From Acanthaster planci (taxonomy: Eukaryota > Echinodermata > Asteroidea > Valvatida > Acanthasteridae), in the NCBI RefSeq assembly GCF_001949145.1, contig NW_019091582.1, positions 352,596-363,725 of the forward strand: 11,130 bases of DNA, written 5' to 3'. The notes beneath the pieces were generated by a model. It worked only from the letters and a program-made list of their open reading frames with translations. It did no database searches and had not been told where the DNA came from. The position numbers and the translations under genes are program-made. Shown in pieces: positions 7,276 through 11,130 of this stretch; position 1 is the first letter of the stretch, and each line of letters starts with the position of its first letter.

Positions 7276-9014
7276 GTATGTAGATGTCATTTCACGCCCA
7301 TCTACAGCAAACGGTCCAGGGATATTCATGTAGTTGGGATTCTCCCCGCATTACCGATAGATAGATAGTTTAAGACAACTCATTGAAAGGACACCAGAAA
7401 CACCGTTACCGTATCATTAATGCAGTATAGCCGCGCGAAAGGCAAGAGTTCCACATCAATTTCCCTTGCCATGCTTGCAGTGGTTTACAAGCCATCAGAA
7501 AGTACGTGATAACATAAAATGTCAAAGTTAGCGAGGAAAATATTGGAGCATTTACTTAAAAAAACAGAATCTTTTCAGGCCGGTCCCATAGGTTTGTCCA
7601 CAGGGCGTCAAGTGATGTCCCCGTATGGATCTCTTTCCTGTTGAAAGTTCTATACAAGGATCATGGACATCGGTGTCACTATTTTTCCCTACACTAGTCC
7701 GCGTACATAATCTCAGCCATCAGATAGTGATGTCAAATTTAGCAGTCACAAAATTGAAGTGTTTATACCTATAAATACTTAGAATTTTTGTTATAAAGAT
7801 AATCACTTACTTTTGGGCATGTGATTAGTAAGGGGTATTGCAACATACCTGTGTACAAAAATTGTTTATTTCTATGGAGTGAATTTTTATGTGTGGCCTT
7901 TGACAGAAGTGGCAAGTTTCTTTTGCCGTCCGGTTTAGATACATGTACATGTAGATGTATGTTTTCAGCTCACAAGAGGGGACTTCCGGAAGGCATAAAC
8001 ATTCTGAAAAGTCATGATCAAAATTCTATTTGAGTAATGTTTCATTCGCTGATAACTTTCATCGACAGTGTTATGGACCTGTTTGTAAGGAAATTGAAAA
8101 GCTAATGTGAAAGGAGAATCCTTCCAAAAGTGTAATCAAATTACACAGAAGAATTAAAGGGTTGGTACATTTTTCAGAAAATGTTTTCAACCTGAGGTGT
8201 TGAGTCCAATTTGGTTTAGTACCACCACATTGACTTCATAAAATATTTTGTTAAATTTGAAAATATTTATGGCAAGAAATGAAAGTGGAATAATATCAAT
8301 TAAAATTCCAAGAACTTCATCAGGCCAGTTTTCGGAATTAGGCATCTTTAAGAATATCTTTCGAGCTGAAGCATAGGCCCCGGTTTCATTTGTTTCAACG
8401 TTGCATTTTCTTATTATTATTTTTTTAATTGGAAGCATAAATTTACAATGTTTCCAAAAACTGAAAAGGGGGTCTACTCACTGACACCACAGTCTAGTGT
8501 TTTTCGTTTAAGTGGCTGCTTAAACTGTATCTGGCAGTCGTTATAAAAGTAAAGAAATACTTCACAAAGTGTTACAAATCCCACTCAACCATAAGAACAC
8601 CAGACAATAATACACGTGTAACAAAATACTAAATAAGATTACAACCCTGTTTAAAATCAACGGGACAAGCGTCAACATGATTTTTTACTCAGTCAAAACA
8701 TGACCCGCGTCAGAAGACCGGTTTTTTTGGCGTAAAGAACTTCTAATTTAGAACAAATTTGATGTAAAATCAAAAGTCCAGAAAAGCAAGTATGGTATGC
8801 GCTTTGTTCCTTGGAGTACCTTGGAAGGTTTCGTTCAACTCCGTCTCTTCCCACCTACAAATCCCCACAAAAATGTAACGAGAATGGCAACTTGGTGTTC
8901 ATTTGTTTGATTTCACTGCATACCAAAACATTTGCAGAATGTTTGTAATTGCATAAATTTGAAGGCCCTCCGTGCCACTGCCTCATTCTCTAGCGCTGAA
9001 ATCAATGAAACGAG

Positions 9015-10139
9015 ATGGTCAGACCGCAGTACACCCCCCCCCAGCAAAGGTCATTTTTGGTAAGAGAGTTCCATCGAAGTCAGAGTGTTGCAGAGGTCCT
9101 GCGAAGGTTTCGTCAACAATATCCATGTACGATGTCCATCACGAGCAAAGGTTTACAAAAATGTACAGAAGTACATATAACAGGAAGTCACAACCTAAAC
9201 AAAGAAGGATTTTGCATAGGCGCCGAATATCTGGGAGATGTGCTGCCAACATCCAAGCTGTTCAAAATGCTCTAGCGAATCAGCAGGCAGGAGATGAAAG
9301 AGCCCAGAGGTTGGGATGTCGTCGTATTAAACGGACTTGGGTTACCCTCTGCTACATTCAACAGAATTAGTCGCTTGGATTTACGCTTCCACCCCAACCA
9401 AATGGTTAAACGACACCAGCTTCTTCCACGTGATCATCAGCGACGGTTACAGTTTTGCCAGTGGCTCCTTGGCCAACATGTGCACGCTTCCATGAAGATT
9501 TGATTATTGGAGATGAGTCAGGATTTGCCTTAAATGCTTCTGTGAGTACCCACAACATCAGAAAATATCGTCCCCGTGGCCAGCGACCACTTGATTTTGA
9601 CTAAATCTACGCAGTGATGAAAGACATAAGCTGACAGTTTGGGTAGGTTTGATTGGGAGCGGGAGCATTATTGGTCCATTCTTCTTTCGCAACAACATGA
9701 ACGGTGACAAGTACTTACAAATGATCAATACCAACATCGTTCCAGTCATTGATCAAATGCCTCGTTATCGTCGCCAAAGAAATGGATTGTTTCAAAGGGC
9801 TTGGTGGGCACAGGATGGTGCTCTACCACACAGGAGGAGAACGGTTACAGAGCGGGCCTGACAGAACTGTTTGATAACCGTGAGATTGCATGGCATCGGC
9901 CTGTGGAATGGCCACCGAGATCACCCGACCTAACGCCATTGGACTTTTTCCTGTGGGGACATTTGAAGTCCAAGGTTTTTGTTTCTCCACCAGCGGACCT
10001 GAATGACCTTGAAGGAAGGATCACTGCCGAGATCAATGCTCTCAGGCAAAACAGGGCAATGATCAGGCGTGCTGTCTCCGAGATGCTGAGAAGGGCACGG
10101 ATCTGTGTGGAACGAAATGGTGGTCACGTGAAGGACTAA
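9015..10139 (+). pseudogene. Tc1/mariner-superfamily DDD transposase, multiply frameshifted
   Basis: Conceptual fragments in all three frames line up as one near full-length transposase. Such enzymes bind their element's terminal repeats and cut and paste it at TA sites in the nucleus. The N-terminal part (9015-9125) reads as a helix-turn-helix of the DUF4817 type: FLVREFH, then VAEVLRRF. Next come NIQAVQNAL (near 9250), NGLGLPSATFNRI (near 9330), and the DDE_3-like catalytic core. The core shows GDESGF (first Asp 9512-9514), a KLTVW strand (9628), WWAQDG (second Asp 9814-9816) and SPDLTPLDFFLWG (third Asp 9942-9944). About 42 residues separate the second and third Asp, close to DD41D-type spacing. 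The C-terminus ends VERNGGHVKD before TAA. The frame changes about seven times (near 9150, 9185, 9214, 9322, 9488, 9602 and 9857), so no intact protein is made. A C9 run at 9034-9042 lies in the N-terminal codons. Confidence 0.92.
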
Positions 10140-10396
10140 ATGGGTGAAGAAAATATATTTATTGAAGCACACATTTGCTTTTTTGGACTTTTGATTCGAA
10201 TTCTGAACAAAGCAAGTGTTTGCGCAAGTCAATTTTGAGCGATTTAGGAAAATAGCTCCTGATCACTCAGGCGTAAAAATCTTAAAAGTTTAATAAGAGC
10301 ATGATACTCTCATCAACCCGTGTAGGAGAAGAGATTTTCGAAAAATATTCACAGTTAGTTTTCTGACTATAAACTTTTTTTGAGACACCCTATATA
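9015..10396 (+). mobile_element. Decayed Tc1/mariner-type transposon, right end seen, left end not found
   Basis: The transposase remnant is followed by about 250 bp of non-coding DNA ending in TTTTTTTGAGACACCCTATA (about 10374-10393). Read inward from the right, this is TATAGGGTGTCTCAAAAAAA, the style of terminus found on Tc1/mariner elements beside a TA target. I searched upstream of 9015 by eye for the inverted partner and did not find it, so the left end is deleted or too diverged; the left coordinate given is simply the transposase start. The element lies in the sense orientation inside the predicted intron. Confidence 0.6.
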
Positions 10397-10578
10397 GCGG
10401 CTCTGTTGTTCGGATGGCTGTAATTCCGAAACCTTACTCGCTGATGTCATAATGTTAGCTCACTTGACCAAGCTTGACAACAGCACAATGAGCTTCGAAG
10501 CATGTGGGGCTTAAGCATCAGTCTCATTAACTAAGAGCTCTCTGGATATTACGTCTACGAACTTTCCCCTTCAGCACT
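10140..10578. other. Transposon 3' flank and unassigned intronic DNA
   Basis: 10140-10396 is the probable 3' non-coding part of the transposon. 10397-10578 has no recognisable gene or repeat. No canonical AATAAA is seen just after the transposase stop. Confidence 0.55.
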
Positions 10579-10843
10579 GAAAATTGCCTGGGTTAAATTT
10601 TAACCCAAGAGAGGGTGAAACCTGGAACTACTCATTAGTTTAGATCGTTTCAATCCAATTTGGGTGATTTAAATTAATTTCTGGTTTGTTTTAACCAATC
10701 AATGGTTAATATCCACTCATTCTGTGGGTAAAAAATGAAACAGAAAGTAATTCTCATCCCAAAATTGGGTTAACATAGCCCATATTTTGGGTAGTTGCAG
10801 TTTTCACCCTTCCTTGGGTTAAAATTAACCCAGGCCATTTTTT
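10579..10843. mobile_element. Fold-back element with palindromic TIRs, about 265 bp
   Basis: The left arm (10580-10632) and right arm (10791-10843) are inverted copies: CCTGGGTTAA..., GAGGGTGAAA and AACTAC occur on the left in the order mirrored on the right. Each arm itself contains a near-perfect palindrome of the form TGGGTTAAAWTTTAACCCA (10589-10607 and 10815-10832), so each end can fold alone as well as with its partner. The interior (10633-10790) repeats related pieces (TTTGGGTGA, GGTTAA, CCCAAAATTGGGTTAA). There is no coding capacity and no obvious target-site duplication. Confidence 0.8.
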
Positions 10844-11076
10844 GTGAGAATGTACACGATCACTGTACAGAGGACATACACAATGACACATTCTGAACAC
10901 AGACACGCAAACATGACTTACAAGTGTCATCGAGCACAATTGAAATGGTTAGCGAGTCATATCCTCGTAGACCACGCGGATAGCCCCAAACCCACCCTTG
11001 TGGTTTTCAAGGGTGTAGAACAGTTTAATGATTAAAGCAATAGACACTCAAAATTTCGCATTTCTTTTCATGGCAG

Positions 11077-11130
11077 GTAGCACGAAGGCAATTTTTCGTC
11101 ACTTCTATGATCGAGCTCAGCACAGAATCG
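11077..11130 (+). CDS. Candidate second coding exon (partial, runs off the window)
   Basis: The acceptor is a T-rich stretch, CATTTCTTTTCATGGCAG, ending at 11076. The first exon leaves one base (G); joined to GT here it makes a Gly codon, and the frame then reads STKAIFRHFYDRAQHRI without a stop to the window edge. The peptide is basic and polar, reasonable as the luminal or extracellular continuation of a signal-anchored protein. The call rests on phase agreement and acceptor quality only: 17 open codons are expected fairly often by chance, and the product family is not recognised. Confidence 0.33.

Larger units (their letters stand above)
7276..11076 (+). other. Predicted intron 1, 3801 bp, carrying transposon debris
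   Basis: Starts GTATGT after the candidate first exon and ends at TTTCTTTTCATGGCAG before a phase-compatible frame. It holds the dead transposase (9015-10139), its probable right end, and the 10579-10843 fold-back element. 7276-9014 shows no gene: weak direct repeats starting GCCATCAGA near 7490 and 7718, TACATGTA at 7940 and 7946, and small hairpins (for example GTTTAAG/CTTAAAC near 8506-8525). A second acceptor-like CTTTTCAG ends at 7578 and opens 38 codons in the right phase, so an extra small exon cannot be excluded. Confidence 0.35.

Noticed and set aside
9015-9275. An intact small HTH protein from the first transposase frame
   Set aside because: Only the first ~37 codons match the family. 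The rest is out-of-frame read-through to a chance stop.

Overview
The window looks like nuclear DNA of an animal, most likely a marine deuterostome invertebrate such as an echinoderm. It is AT-rich and gene-poor, with no operons or ribosome binding sites. It holds a tRNA-derived SINE, a decayed Tc1/mariner-type transposase, several fold-back (MITE-like) elements, a minisatellite, and eleven copies of the palindrome TACATGTA. The echinoderm suggestion rests on recalled resemblance of two repeats (the 1076-1320 fold-back and the 3382-3530 SINE) to families common there; it is an inference. One base is undetermined (n at 5372), so this is draft sequence.

Layout. 1-1075 is non-coding, with a diverged tandem duplication (31-230) and perfect short hairpins. 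1076-1320 is a 245-bp fold-back element with 40-bp ends, followed 50 bp later by a 23-bp-unit minisatellite (1370-1569). 1570-3021 is unassigned apart from one possible minus-strand coding segment (2547-2894). 3022-4020 is a repeat cluster: two direct copies of one fold-back family with a minus-strand SINE between them. 4021-5018 is unassigned. 5019-5301 is another fold-back with nested inverted repeats. 5302-7112 is unassigned and may hold a promoter at its right end.

Gene. The best host-gene candidate is small and split. A probable first coding exon (7149-7275, +) encodes a basic N-terminus followed by one hydrophobic segment, as in type II membrane or secreted proteins, and ends at a good donor (GTATGT). 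A phase-compatible acceptor (AG at 11075-11076) opens a reading frame that runs off the window. The 3.8-kb stretch between them would be an intron. It contains the dead transposase (9015-10139, same strand), its probable right terminus (about 10391-10396), and a fold-back element (10579-10843).

No multi-gene system, CRISPR array, rRNA, functional tRNA or viral gene is seen. The most useful content is the candidate gene start, the decayed transposon with its catalytic triad still readable, and the density of unrelated fold-back elements.
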